A DNA stretch of 64,000 nt from Geodermatophilaceae bacterium NBWT11. Lineage in GTDB: Bacteria > Actinomycetota > Actinomycetes > Mycobacteriales > Geodermatophilaceae. Location: contig CP043652.1 of assembly GCA_014218215.1 (NCBI GenBank), positions 1,736,001 through 1,800,000 of the forward strand, given 5' to 3'. The position numbers and the translations under genes were made by a program. Below are positions 25,572 through 34,386 of this stretch, one piece after another; the stretch's first letter is position 1; every line of letters starts with the position of its first letter. Below the pieces are notes generated by a model. That model saw nothing but the letters and a program-made list of their open reading frames with translations, was not told the DNA's origin and ran no database searches.

Positions 25572-27188
25572 TCAGTAGGTGAAGCGGCCGACGGTGGTGC
25601 GCAGGTCGGCGGCCATCCGGGACAGCTCGTCCACGGCCACCCGGGTCTGACCGAGCGCCTGGGTCGTCGAGCTCGCAGCGGTGGAGACGCCGGTGATGTT
25701 CGCGGCGATCTCGGTCGACCCTCCGGCGGCCTCGGCCACCGAGCGCGACATCTCGTTCGTCGTCGCCGTCTGCTCCTCCACCGCGCTGGCGATGGTCAGC
25801 TGGTGGTCGTTGATCTGCCCGATGACCGCGCCGATCCGCCCGATCGCCGCCACCGCCCCGCCGGTGTCGGCCTGGATCGCCTCCACCCGCCGGGCGATGT
25901 CCTCGGTCGCCCGGGCGGTCTCCTGCGCCAGCTCCTTGACCTCGTTGGCCACGACGGCGAAGCCCTTGCCGGCCTCCCCGGCCCGCGCCGCCTCGATCGT
26001 CGCGTTCAGCGCCAGCAGGTTCGTCTGCTCGGCGATGCTCGTGATCACCTTGACCACGTCACCGATCTCCTTCGAGGAGACCCCGAGCTTCGTGATCGTC
26101 GCGTTCGTCGCCTCGGCCTCGGTCACCGCACCGGCGGCCACCCGGGCCGCCTCGTTCGCCGACTGGGCGATCTCCCGGATGGAGGCCGACATCTGCTCGG
26201 CACCCGCCGCGACCGTGGCCACGCTGCGGGACACCTCGTCGGCGGCACCGGACACCACCCCGGACTGCACGGAGGTCTCCTCCGCCGACGCCGAGATCTG
26301 CGCCGACGACGCCGACAGCTCCTCACTCGAGGCCGCGACCGCGTCGGCGGAGGAGACGACCGTGGCCATCAACGTCCGCAGCGTGCCGGTCGCGGTGTCC
26401 AGGGCCCGGCCCATCCGGCCGAGCTCGTCGTCGGTGGTCAGGTCCGACGTGGCCGTCAGGTCCCCGGCGGCGAGGGCGTCGGCGGTGACCTGCACCCGGC
26501 GCAGACCGCGGGCGATCGTGGTGGCGACGAACCAGCCGATCGCGACCGCCGCCAGGACCCCGGCCACGAGCACCACGAGCGTCGTCGTCAGGGCGGTGCC
26601 GGCGGCGTCCTGGGCGGCCGCCGCCGCCGTGGCCGCGTCGGCCTGCTCGCTCGCGGTGAGCTCGCCCAGCGCCTCGGCTGCCTCGGTCAGCAGCAGGTTC
26701 TCGCTGTTCGCGGCGTACCAGCCGGTGGTGTCCTTCGCCGCCGCGAGCGGGGCCAGGGTGGTGTCGAAGAAGTCCCCCCACCGGGCGACGGCCTCGTCGG
26801 CCCCGTCGACCAGTGCCTGCTGCTCGGCGGACAGATCCACCGCGTAGGTGGCCATCTCCTCCGTGTACCGGTCCTGCAGCTGCGCGATCTCCGCCAGCAC
26901 CGCGTCGGTCTCGGCCTCCGGTGCCAGCACGGCGTTCCGCGAGGCGATCCGCAGGTCGCTGAGGGTGACGTCGACGGCGGCCAGCTGGGAGACGCTCATC
27001 AGGTTCGACGCGTAGACCTCCTGCCCGGCGTCGGCCGCCGAGCCGGTCGCGGTGATGCCGACGACGCCGATGGCCACCGAGGCGACCGCGCCGGCGGCGA
27101 CCGCGGTGAGGACCTTCGTCCTCAGGCTGCGGTCCCCCCACCAGGCCCGGGTGGACGGCTGCGGTGTGGACGTGCTGGACGTGGGCAT
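25572..27188 (-). CDS. Methyl-accepting chemotaxis protein (twin of the previous receptor)
   Basis: 538-aa receptor. TM1 about 25-48; periplasmic-side helical sensor about 50-190 beginning [22 protein letters not shown]2 about 193-215; HAMP about 216-268; cytoplasmic signalling coiled coil with [20 protein letters not shown]. The N-terminal sensor resembles four-helix-bundle (4HB_MCP/Tar-like) domains. Its signalling half is almost identical to that of the receptor just downstream. ATG start with GGAGCG upstream. First receptor after cheW. Confidence 0.93.
   Translation of the reverse strand: MPTSSTSTPQPSTRAWWGDRSLRTKVLTAVAAGAVASVAIGVVGITATGSAADAGQEVYASNLMSVSQLAAVDVTLSDLRIASRNAVLAPEAETDAVLAEIAQLQDRYTEEMATYAVDLSAEQQALVDGADEAVARWGDFFDTTLAPLAAAKDTTGWYAANSENLLLTEAAEALGELTASEQADAATAAAAAQDAAGTALTTTLVVLVAGVLAAVAIGWFVATTIARGLRRVQVTADALAAGDLTATSDLTTDDELGRMGRALDTATGTLRTLMATVVSSADAVAASSEELSASSAQISASAEETSVQSGVVSGAADEVSRSVATVAAGAEQMSASIREIAQSANEAARVAAGAVTEAEATNATITKLGVSSKEIGDVVKVITSIAEQTNLLALNATIEAARAGEAGKGFAVVANEVKELAQETARATEDIARRVEAIQADTGGAVAAIGRIGAVIGQINDHQLTIASAVEEQTATTNEMSRSVAEAAGGSTEIAANITGVSTAASSTTQALGQTRVAVDELSRMAADLRTTVGRFTY
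25583..26359 (-). repeat. Direct repeat copy B: chemoreceptor signalling domain
   Basis: Partner of the repeat at 23934-24710. The two copies are the same orientation and 1649 bp apart, so homologous recombination between them could delete or amplify one receptor. Confidence 0.8.
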
Positions 27189-27251
27189 GCGGGAGCGCTC
27201 CTCAGGAGTCGGGGGACGGAGCGGGGGAGGGTGCTGGGGAGGGGGAGCGGG

Positions 27252-27692
27252 TCAGGCTGCGACGGCGCGGCCGACGTCGAGGGCGAGCAGCAGCCGGCCG
27301 TCGAGCTTGTAGGCGCCGCGGATGAGCTCGCGGGCGCGGCCGTCCAGGGTGTCCGGCGGCTGTTCGAAGTCCACGGCGTCCACGTGCACGACGTCGGCGA
27401 TGCCGTCGACGAGGAAGCTGACGGCCTCCCCGTGCATCCGGACGACGATCACGACCGAGTCCGCGCCCGCCGGGCGGGCCGGTCGGCCGAGCCGCTCGCG
27501 CAGCTCGATGGCGGTGACCACCTGGCCGCGCAGGTTGATCAGCCCGGCGACCGCCGGTGGGGCCAGCGGCACCCGGGTGAGCTTCTGCGCCCGGAGCACC
27601 TCCTGGACGTGGGCCACCTCGACGCCGTAGAGGTCGCCGTCCAGCCAGAAGGTGGCCAGCTGGGTCGTGCGGCTGGTGGTGGGTGCGCTCAT
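27252..27692 (-). CDS. cheW: Chemotaxis coupling protein CheW
   Basis: 146-aa single CheW domain that bridges receptors and CheA. Conserved core: LATFWLDGDLYGVEVAHVQE, VAGLINLRGQVVTAIELRERLG, VVRMHGEAVSFLVDGIADVV. The Arg of NLRGQ that contacts the receptor tip is present. It begins 1 base before the cheA stop codon triplet, so it is directly coupled to cheA. No second cheW is in the window, but CheA itself ends with two CheW-like domains. Confidence 0.95.
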   Translation of the reverse strand: MSAPTTSRTTQLATFWLDGDLYGVEVAHVQEVLRAQKLTRVPLAPPAVAGLINLRGQVVTAIELRERLGRPARPAGADSVVIVVRMHGEAVSFLVDGIADVVHVDAVDFEQPPDTLDGRARELIRGAYKLDGRLLLALDVGRAVAA

Positions 27693-27693
27693 C

Positions 27694-29979
27694 TCAGACC
27701 GCCAGCAGACCGGTCGGGACGCCGTCGGCGTGCTCGGCGCCCTCGAAGGCGTAGAAGGACGGGTCGGCGGCGAGGATGGCGGCCCGGACGTCGAGCAGCT
27801 CGGTGACCTTGTCGCCGAACACCGCCGAGCCCAGCAGGCCGTGGTCGTCGATGTCGGAGTGCAGCGCCTCGGCGTCGTCGACGATGTCCAGGATCTGCTC
27901 CACCACGATGGCGACGGATCGGTCGTGGTCGGCGTAGACGATCACCTCGAGGACGTCCCGCGAGGGGCTGTCGTAGGAGGAGGCGCCCAGGAGCCGGTCC
28001 AGCCGCACGATCGGCAGGATCGCGCCGCGGTACTGGACCACCTCGCGCGAACCGACCCGCTCGACACCGGCCGCGGGCAGCTGCTCCAGCCGGGTGACGG
28101 TGTCCAGGGGGATGGCGACCCGTCGTCCGCCGCCGATGGTGGCCAGCAGCATCCGCTGCCGCTCGACCGGCCCGGCGGCCCGGTCGTGGGCCTGCGCCTG
28201 GGCGCGCTGCTCGGCCCGTTCCGCGCTCTCGGCCCGCAGCGCCCGCCGGGCCAGGGCCTGCACGTCGAGGATGAGCGCCACCGTGCCGTCGCCCAGGACG
28301 GTCGCCCCGGAGTACAGCCCGATGGACTTCAGCTGAGCACCGACTGCCTTCACGACGATCTCCTCGGTGTTGACGACCCGGTCCACGACCAGGCCGAAGC
28401 GGCGGCCCTCGGACCGCAGGACGGCGATGACCACGTGCCCGTCGTGCCGGTCGGACGTCAGCCCGAACACGTCGGCCAGCTGCACCAGCGGCAGCAGCTC
28501 CCCGCGCAGCCGGTAGACCCGGGCACCGCCGATCTCCTCGACCGCGCTGGCCGCCTTCTCGGCGTCCAGGCTGACCAGCTCCTGCAGGCTGACCTGCGGG
28601 ATCGCGTAGCGGTCGCCGGCACACTCCACGGTCAGCGCCGGCACGATCGCCAGGGTCAGCGGGATGCGCAGCCGGGTGCAGGTGCCCCGGCCGGCCTCGG
28701 ACTCGATCTCGATCGTGCCGCCGATGGCCTCGATGTTGGTCTTGACCACGTCCATGCCGACCCCGCGGCCGGACACGTTGGTGACCGCGGCGGCGGTGGA
28801 GAACCCGGGGGCGAAGACGAGCTGCAGCACGTCGGCCTGGCTCATCCGGGCCAGCGCGTCGGCGGTGACCAGCCCGCGTTCGACGGCCTTGGCCCCGACC
28901 CGGACGGGGTCGATCCCGGCGCCGTCGTCGGCGACCTCCACCACGACCTGGCCGGACTCGTGCCGGGCCCGCAGGCTCAGCACGCCGTCGGGCCGCTTGC
29001 CGGCGGCGAGCCGCGCCTCCGGGGTCTCGATGCCGTGGTCGACGGAGTTGCGGACCAGGTGGGTCAGCGGGTCCTTGACCGCCTCCAGGAGCGTCTTGTC
29101 CAGCTCGGTCTCGGCGCCCTCCATCGCGAGGGTGACCGACTTGCCGCACTGCTGGCCCAGGTCGCGGACGACGCGGGGCAGCTTGGACCAGATGTGGTCG
29201 ATGGGCTGCATGCGCGTCTTCATGACGCCCTCCTGCAGCTCGCTGGCGATCAGGTTCAGCCGCTGGCCGGCCCGCACGAGGTCGGTGTCGGACTGCCGGG
29301 AGACGTACTGCACGATCTGGTTGCGGGTCAGCACCAGCTCGCCGACCAGCTGCATCAGCGCGTCGAGCAGGTCGACGTCGACCCGGATGGTGGCGTCGGC
29401 GACGGCCCGGCGACCGGGGACCGGCTCCTCGTGGTGCTCCTCGACGGCCGGGGGCACGGGGGCGACCACGTCGGTGTGCCGGACGGGGACGGCGTCCACC
29501 ACCTCGGCGGCCTCGGCGAGCACGGCGGTCGCCTCGGCCGTCGTCCCGACCGTGGCCTCGACCGGTGCCGGGGCGACGCCCACGGCGACCGGCACGGCCT
29601 CCATCGAGGCGACGATCGCGGCCACGGCCGGGGCGACGTCGACCGCACCCTCGCTGCCGGTGGTCTCGATCGAACCCAGCAGCGCCCGGACCGTGTCGAC
29701 CATCGTCAGCAGCGCGTCGGTGCGGTGCGGGGTCAGCTCCAGGACCCCGTCGCGCAGCCGGGACAGCATGTTCTCCCCGACGTGGGTGACCTCCTCCAGC
29801 TTGCCGAAGGCGAGGAAGCCGCTGGTGCCCTTGATGGTGTGGATGGTCCGGAAGATGCTGGACAGCTGCTCGCGGGAGCCGGGGTCCTGCTCGAGGGCCA
29901 CCAGGTCGCGGTCCAGCTGGTCCAGGTTCTCGTGGCTCTCCACGAGGAAGTCCTCGACGATGTCGTCCATGCCGTCCAC
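27694..29979 (-). CDS. cheA: Chemotaxis histidine kinase CheA
   Basis: 761 aa. Order: Hpt domain (1-110) with phospho-acceptor His47 in RTIHTIKGTSGFLAF; Ala/Val/Glu linker (about 115-190); dimerisation helices with LVGELVLTRNQIVQ; ATPase domain with N-box LVRNSVDHGIE, G1 VADDGAGIDP and G2 NVSGRGVGMDVVKTNIE; then two CheW-like regulatory domains (about 460-600 and 625-755). The second CheW-like domain is unusual and may bind extra receptors. Start is GTG 29979 (GAGGGC upstream) or ATG 29970. First gene of the chemotaxis operon; upstream lies a 545-bp repeat-rich region. Confidence 0.95.
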   Translation of the reverse strand: MDGMDDIVEDFLVESHENLDQLDRDLVALEQDPGSREQLSSIFRTIHTIKGTSGFLAFGKLEEVTHVGENMLSRLRDGVLELTPHRTDALLTMVDTVRALLGSIETTGSEGAVDVAPAVAAIVASMEAVPVAVGVAPAPVEATVGTTAEATAVLAEAAEVVDAVPVRHTDVVAPVPPAVEEHHEEPVPGRRAVADATIRVDVDLLDALMQLVGELVLTRNQIVQYVSRQSDTDLVRAGQRLNLIASELQEGVMKTRMQPIDHIWSKLPRVVRDLGQQCGKSVTLAMEGAETELDKTLLEAVKDPLTHLVRNSVDHGIETPEARLAAGKRPDGVLSLRARHESGQVVVEVADDGAGIDPVRVGAKAVERGLVTADALARMSQADVLQLVFAPGFSTAAAVTNVSGRGVGMDVVKTNIEAIGGTIEIESEAGRGTCTRLRIPLTLAIVPALTVECAGDRYAIPQVSLQELVSLDAEKAASAVEEIGGARVYRLRGELLPLVQLADVFGLTSDRHDGHVVIAVLRSEGRRFGLVVDRVVNTEEIVVKAVGAQLKSIGLYSGATVLGDGTVALILDVQALARRALRAESAERAEQRAQAQAHDRAAGPVERQRMLLATIGGGRRVAIPLDTVTRLEQLPAAGVERVGSREVVQYRGAILPIVRLDRLLGASSYDSPSRDVLEVIVYADHDRSVAIVVEQILDIVDDAEALHSDIDDHGLLGSAVFGDKVTELLDVRAAILAADPSFYAFEGAEHADGVPTGLLAV

Positions 29980-30082
29980 GCGTCACCGCCCTCGTCTGTT
30001 CGTGCGACGACGGACGTGCTCCGCTGTCGGAGGCGGTTACGGCGTCCGGTGCGGACTCTCAACCCGAAGTGCCGAACCCGTT

Positions 30083-30344
30083 CCGGGACCATTCCTCGGC
30101 CCTCGTGACGACCATTCTGGGAATGGCCGACGACCGGTCCCGGCAGCCTCAGGAGCCCCACGGTCATCACCCGCCCCAGGTCGACCCGAGCCCTGCACCA
30201 GCACCGTTTCCCCAGCAGGAGGCCCGTTCCCGGGCCCTGCGAGCGGGCCGGTCACCACGCTGGCCGGGTCGACACGTCGAGGACCCCGGAATGGTCACCC
30301 GACCCCGGAGTCGACACGACGACCCGGGACTCCCCGACCATTCC
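30083..30344. repeat. Cluster of GACCATTCC repeats in the cheA-prfC intergenic region
   Basis: The 545 bp between cheA and prfC (29980-30524) hold no gene that I can support. They contain GACCATTCC at 30087-30095 and 30336-30344, GACCATTCT at 30110-30118 joined to an inverted half (CCATTC-tgg-GAATGG, 30112-30126), and the inverse GGAATGGTC at 30288-30296. GTCGACACG occurs at 30268-30276 and 30310-30318. Such A/T-containing 9-mers are unlikely to recur by chance in DNA this GC-rich, so I read them as binding sites controlling cheA, prfC or both. Confidence 0.6.
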
Positions 30345-30524
30345 CGGAGAACGCGACGGACGTCACCAGAACGTGACCGGCCGGCACCCGTGGTCGTCGT
30401 CCCGCGCACGGACCGGGGCCCGCGCCGACCGCCGTAGACTCGGTGGGTCCCCCGCGTCGCCGGGCCACCCGCACGACCCAGCACCGCCCCCGTCCGCGGG
30501 TACGCCGGTGAGGACAGGAGCACC

Positions 30525-32105
30525 GTGAGCACCGCCGCCACCGAGGCCGCGCGCCGGCGCACCTTCGCCGTCATCAGCCATCCCGACGCGGGCAAGTCCA
30601 CGCTCACCGAGGCCCTGGCCCTGCACGCCCACGTGATCGGCCGCGCCGGCGCGGTGCACGGCAAGGCCGGCCGTGGCGCCACCGTGTCGGACTGGATGGA
30701 CATGGAGAAGGCCCGCGGCATCTCCATCACCTCGGCCGCGCTGCAGTTCGCCTACCGCGACGCCGTGGTCAACCTGGTCGACACCCCCGGGCACGCCGAC
30801 TTCTCCGAGGACACCTACCGGGTGCTCACCGCCGTGGACGCCGCGGTGATGCTGGTCGACGCGGCCAAGGGCCTGGAGACCCAGACCATGAAGCTGTTCG
30901 CGGTCTGCCGGCACCGTGGCATCCCGATCATCACCGTGGTCAACAAGTGGGACCGCCCCGGCAACGAGGCCCTCGCGCTGATGGACGAGATCTCCGACCG
31001 CACCGGCCTGCAGCCCACCCCGCTGACCTGGCCGGTCGGCATCGCCGGGGACTTCCGCGGCGTGCTGGACCGCCGAGACGGCTCCTACCGGCACTTCACC
31101 CGCACCGCCGGCGGCGCCACCATCGCCCCCGAGCAGGTCATGCCCGCCGACGCGGCCCTGGCCCAGGAGGGCGACGCCTGGACCACGGCGGTCGAGGAGG
31201 CCGAGCTGCTCGGCGAGACCGGCGCCGACCACGACCAGGAGCTCTTCCTCGCCGGCGCCACCACCCCGGTGCTCTTCGCCTCGGCCGTCTCGAACTTCGG
31301 CGTCGCCGCCCTGCTCGACACCCTGGTCGACCTGGCCCCGCCGCCCGGGGACCGGCCCGACGTCGACGGCAAGCCGCGCGCCATCGACGACCCGTTCAGC
31401 GCCTTCGTGTTCAAGGTGCAGGCCGGCATGGACACCGGGCACCGCGACCGGCTGGCCTACATGCGGGTGTGCACCGGGGTGTTCGAGCGCGGCATGGTGG
31501 TCACCAACGCCGCCAACAACCGGCCCTTCGCCACGAAGTACGCCCAGCAGGTGTTCGGGCGCGACCGGGAGACCATCGAGACCGCCTACCCCGGTGACGT
31601 CGTCGGGCTGGTGAACGCCCAGGCCCTCGGGGTGGGAGACACCCTCTACGTCGACTCCCCCGTGGTCTACCCGCCGATCACCACGTTCGCCCCCGAGCAC
31701 TTCGCCGTCGCCCGGGTGGCCGACACCAGCAAGTACAAGGCCTTCCGCAAGGGGATGGACACCCTGGCCGGCGAGGGCGTCGTCCAGGTGCTCATCAGCG
31801 AGCGCCGCGGGGACGGCGCCCCCGTGCTCGCCGTCGTCGGACCCATGCAGTTCGAGGTCGCCCAGCACCGGATGGAGCACGAGTTCGGCGCCAAGGTGAG
31901 CCTGGAGAACCTGCCCTACTCGCTGGCCCGCGCCACCGACGCCGAGTCGGCCGAGGAGATCAGCCGTGCCCGGGGCGCGGAGGTCATGACCCGCCCCGAC
32001 GGCGAGCTGCTGGCCCTGTTCACCGACAAGTGGTCACTGCGGGCCCTGGAGCAGAACAAGCCGCACCTCACCCTCACCCCCCTCGTCGCCGCCGAGCTCT
32101 CCTAG
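30525..32105 (+). CDS. prfC: Peptide chain release factor 3
   Basis: 526-aa translational GTPase that recycles RF1/RF2 from the ribosome. G1 SHPDAGKSTLTEAL, switch-I region with WMDMEKARGISITSA, G3 VDTPGHADFSEDTYR, G4 VVNKWDRPG; then domain II and the C-terminal domain ending LTLTPLVAAELS. Length matches RF3. GTG start with AGGA about 7 bases upstream. Divergent from the chemotaxis operon, followed by a strong terminator. Confidence 0.96.
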   Translation: MSTAATEAARRRTFAVISHPDAGKSTLTEALALHAHVIGRAGAVHGKAGRGATVSDWMDMEKARGISITSAALQFAYRDAVVNLVDTPGHADFSEDTYRVLTAVDAAVMLVDAAKGLETQTMKLFAVCRHRGIPIITVVNKWDRPGNEALALMDEISDRTGLQPTPLTWPVGIAGDFRGVLDRRDGSYRHFTRTAGGATIAPEQVMPADAALAQEGDAWTTAVEEAELLGETGADHDQELFLAGATTPVLFASAVSNFGVAALLDTLVDLAPPPGDRPDVDGKPRAIDDPFSAFVFKVQAGMDTGHRDRLAYMRVCTGVFERGMVVTNAANNRPFATKYAQQVFGRDRETIETAYPGDVVGLVNAQALGVGDTLYVDSPVVYPPITTFAPEHFAVARVADTSKYKAFRKGMDTLAGEGVVQVLISERRGDGAPVLAVVGPMQFEVAQHRMEHEFGAKVSLENLPYSLARATDAESAEEISRARGAEVMTRPDGELLALFTDKWSLRALEQNKPHLTLTPLVAAELS

Positions 32106-32120
32106 CCCCAGGGACTGCGG

Positions 32121-32158
32121 CCCCCTCTGACGAGAAGGGCGCTCCTCGTCAGAGGGGG
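32121..32158. terminator. Bidirectional terminator between prfC and a carbonic anhydrase gene
   Basis: Perfect 14-bp arms CCCCCTCTGACGAG (32121-32134) and CTCGTCAGAGGGGG (32145-32158) with a 10-nt loop, 16 bases after the prfC stop. It overlaps the stop codon of the convergent gene. Confidence 0.85.
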
Positions 32159-32679
32159 CGGAGGGCGCGGTGCTGGTCGAGGCGGTCGGTGTAGCTGGTG
32201 GCGTTGGCGCGGATCGGGCCGACTGCGGCCTCGCCGAGCTCCTTGACCACCTTCGCCGGCACTCCGGCGACCAGCGAGCCGGCCGGGACGACGGCGTTCT
32301 CGGTGACGACGGCACCGGCGGCGACGATCGACCCGGAGCCCACGTGGGCCCCGTTCATCACCACCGCGCCCATGCCGACCAGCACGTCGTCCTCGATCCG
32401 GGCACCGTGCAGCACCACCCGGTGGCCCACGGTGACCCGGTCGCCGAGGACGAGGGGGAAGCCGGGGTCGCTGTGCAGGGTGGAGCCGTCCTGGACGTTC
32501 GAGTCGGCGCCGATCGAGATCGTCTCGGCGTCGGCCCGCACGATCGCGCCGTACCAGACCGAGGACCTCGGACCCAGGGTCACGCTGCCCAGCACCACGG
32601 CGGTGGGGGCGACGAAGGCGGTCTCGTCGACGGCGGGGACTCGGTCGCCCAGGGCGGCGATCAGGGGTGCGCTCACCAC
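32149..32679 (-). CDS. Gamma-carbonic anhydrase-like protein
   Basis: 176-aa left-handed beta-helix protein. Hexapeptide repeats run through the whole sequence (PTAVVLGSVTLGPRSSVWYG, SNVQDGSTLHSDPGFPLVLG, GSIVAAGAVVTENAVVPAGS). The His ligands of gamma-class carbonic anhydrases fall in GSTLHSD, VGHRVVLHGA. It likely binds zinc or iron and may hydrate CO2, although many such proteins (PaaY/YrdA type) are weakly active or bind CoA-related substrates. Start is one of two adjacent GTG codons. Confidence 0.88.
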   Translation of the reverse strand: MVSAPLIAALGDRVPAVDETAFVAPTAVVLGSVTLGPRSSVWYGAIVRADAETISIGADSNVQDGSTLHSDPGFPLVLGDRVTVGHRVVLHGARIEDDVLVGMGAVVMNGAHVGSGSIVAAGAVVTENAVVPAGSLVAGVPAKVVKELGEAAVGPIRANATSYTDRLDQHRALRPL

Positions 32680-32690
32680 CCCTGACTACC

Positions 32691-33086
32691 TCACTGGCGG
32701 GTGCGCCGCGCCTTCAGCACGTCGAGGCGCTCGCTGAGGAGCTCGTCGAGGTCCTTGATCTCGCGGCGCTCCAGCAGCATCTCCCACGGGGTCTTGCTCA
32801 CCCGCGGCGGGCCGGTCTTCCGGGCGCGTCCCCGGGTCGGCGAGGCCTCGCCGTCGGCCAGCACCGGGGCGACCGGGGTGTCGGGGGTGACCACGAGGAT
32901 CGAGGTCTGGCCGTGGTTGGGGCAGGCCCAGGCGTTCGGCGGAACCGCGTCGGCGGCGAAGGTGACCCGCACGTCGTGACCCAGGGGGCACTCGTACGTG
33001 TGGGTCATGGTCTCGGCGAGCACGGCCCCGCGAACGGACTCGAGGCTGGTGGTCCCCATCCGGGAACCGCGGAGGTTGTCAGGCAC
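32691..33086 (-). CDS. rbpA: RNA polymerase-binding protein RbpA
   Basis: 131-aa actinobacteria-specific RNA polymerase and sigma-factor binding protein that stabilises open promoter complexes. N-terminal LRGSRMGTTSLESVRGA, core TYECPLGHDVRVTFAADA and WACPNHGQ with two Cys, then a basic linker (RGRARKTGPPRVSK) that contacts promoter DNA, and the sigma-interaction helix TPWEMLLERREIKDLDELLS. All RbpA regions are present. GTG start. A -35/-10 pair is seen at 33187-33192 and 33164-33169 (minus strand). Confidence 0.96.
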   Translation of the reverse strand: MPDNLRGSRMGTTSLESVRGAVLAETMTHTYECPLGHDVRVTFAADAVPPNAWACPNHGQTSILVVTPDTPVAPVLADGEASPTRGRARKTGPPRVSKTPWEMLLERREIKDLDELLSERLDVLKARRTRQ

Positions 33087-33163
33087 GGTGGGGCCTCTCA
33101 GTCGTGACCGACCGGAGCGGGCGAAGGGATCGCCGGGGCAGTCGGACGTCGTCGTCCCTGACC

Positions 33164-33192
33164 AAGATAGCCCTGCCGAGGCAGATGCAAAC
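33164..33192 (-). promoter_or_regulatory. Promoter of rbpA
   Basis: Minus strand -35 GTTTGC (33192-33187), 17-bp spacer, -10 TATCTT (33169-33164). A 12-base inverted repeat TGTGAC-N6-GTCACA (33214-33231) lies 21 bp upstream of the -35. Confidence 0.55.
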
Positions 33193-33244
33193 GCTGTTTA
33201 CGCTCGTCGGGCCTGTGACCCTGACGTCACATCCCCACCTCGGA

Positions 33245-33532
33245 TCAGCTGAGCGGGCTGGGCACGATCCGCGGTCCGCGGCGCGGGGCCGCAGCGGCCT
33301 GCTCCACCGCGGTGCGGTGCGCCGACACGAGCTGGGAGACCCGGTTGCGGGTCACCCCGGCCTCGCGGGCGACGGCGGAGGGGGCGTGGCCCGCCTCGAC
33401 GGCGGCGACGAGGGCCGCCTCCCACCGCCGCTGGGCGTCGCGGGCTGCCGACTGCGCCGCCTGACGCTCGACGTCGGCGAGCCGGATGGCGCGCACCGCG
33501 GCGTGGGTGGTCGTGTCTGAGCTGCCCGTCAT
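33245..33532 (-). CDS. Small helix-turn-helix DNA-binding protein
   Basis: 95 aa. Helical N-terminal region (VRAIRLADVERQAAQSAARD) then a clear HTH, APSAVAREAGVTRNRVSQLV (about 53-72), and a basic tail (PRRGPRIVPSPLS). Similar small proteins recur in actinobacteria; the target is unknown. ATG at 33532 is preceded at 7 bases by TATCGT on the minus strand, so the mRNA may be leaderless. Longer upstream in-frame starts run antisense through the neighbouring acetyltransferase. Confidence 0.7.
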   Translation of the reverse strand: MTGSSDTTTHAAVRAIRLADVERQAAQSAARDAQRRWEAALVAAVEAGHAPSAVAREAGVTRNRVSQLVSAHRTAVEQAAAAPRRGPRIVPSPLS

Positions 33533-33594
33533 GCGCCCCACGATAGGCGCTCGCACCCCTGCCCGGGGGCCCCCGGAGCCCGGAGTCGCCCGGC

Positions 33595-34245
33595 TCACGC
33601 CTCTCCCACCAGCCCGAACGCCGTTGAACAGGCCGCCGACCAGCCCTCCACACGGACCGGCCAGGGGCTGGAGAAGCCCTCGGCGCGCAGCCGGAAACGC
33701 AGCGACCGGGCCGGGCGGCCCTGCCGCACCAGCCGGTCCTCGCCGTCCGGGCGGTACCCCAGCCGTCGGGTGACGGCGATCGAGGCCGCGTTGTCCTCGA
33801 AGGCCTCGGTGGTGGCGTGCTCGGCGCCCAGCGTGCCGAGGGCGAAGGACAGCACCGCGGCCCGCATCCGGGTGCCGATGCCGCGACCCTGGTGCTCCCG
33901 GCCGACCCACGAGCCGGTCGCGACCTCGCGCAGCACCGGCAGGTCGTGCGCGGACAGCTCCTGCATGCCGACGACGACGCCGTCCTGCAGCGCGACCACC
34001 GGCCAGCACCACCGTTGCGGGGTCCAGGACCCCCGCACCTGCCAGTGGTACTGCACCGTGCGGCGGGCCCGGTCGGCGCCGGTGCCCACCGTCCACGGCT
34101 GGGTGAAGGGCATCTCGTCCTCGCCGTGCACCCCGGCTGCCGCCAGCGCGCCGAGCTCGGTCAGCCGGGCCTCGTCGGGGAGCTGGAGGACCAGCCCGTC
34201 CACGTGCAACCGCACGTCCGCCGGGGGCCAGGTCGGGGTGTCCAC
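33595..34245 (-). CDS. GNAT family N-acetyltransferase
   Basis: 216-aa acetyltransferase. The central acetyl-CoA motif is GREHQGRGIGTRMRAAVL (Q/RxxGxG/A), followed by HATTEAFEDNAASIAVTRRL and LGYRPDG, typical of RimJ/RimL-type GNATs. N-terminal segment VDTPTWPPADVRLHVDGLVL is close to the true start; GTG at 34245 chosen because upstream frame is antisense. Substrate unknown; RimJ-like members act on N-terminal amino acids or small amines. Confidence 0.85.
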   Translation of the reverse strand: MDTPTWPPADVRLHVDGLVLQLPDEARLTELGALAAAGVHGEDEMPFTQPWTVGTGADRARRTVQYHWQVRGSWTPQRWCWPVVALQDGVVVGMQELSAHDLPVLREVATGSWVGREHQGRGIGTRMRAAVLSFALGTLGAEHATTEAFEDNAASIAVTRRLGYRPDGEDRLVRQGRPARSLRFRLRAEGFSSPWPVRVEGWSAACSTAFGLVGEA

Positions 34246-34353
34246 GGCTCCACCCTGGCCGGTCGGGCAACCGGTTTCGGCCGTGCCGGCCGGTGGTGAC
34301 AGTCGGTCGCCAGCGGACTCACCACGACGAGGGAGACGTCGCCCGGACGGGGG

Positions 34354-34380
34354 CTCAAGTCGAGATCCGATCCGGTCGAT
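34354..34380 (+). promoter_or_regulatory. Possible FliA-like promoter of the exopolysaccharide operon
   Basis: CTCA (34354-34357), 17 bp, GTCGAT (34375-34380), followed 7 bases later by the ATG at 34387. The -35 part and spacing match the CTCA-N15-17-GCCGAA form seen before cheB, but the -10 is only 4 of 6. If real, the transcript would be almost leaderless. Confidence 0.25.
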
Positions 34381-34386
34381 GCCGGA

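Noticed and set aside
30056-30076. FliA promoter on the plus strand (CTCA...GCCGAA) in the cheA-prfC gap
   Set aside because: Spacing is 9 bp instead of 15-17 and it points away from cheA.
33214-33231. Crp/Rv3676 site upstream of rbpA
   Set aside because: TGTGA and TCACA are 8 bp apart rather than 6; kept only as an unassigned inverted repeat.
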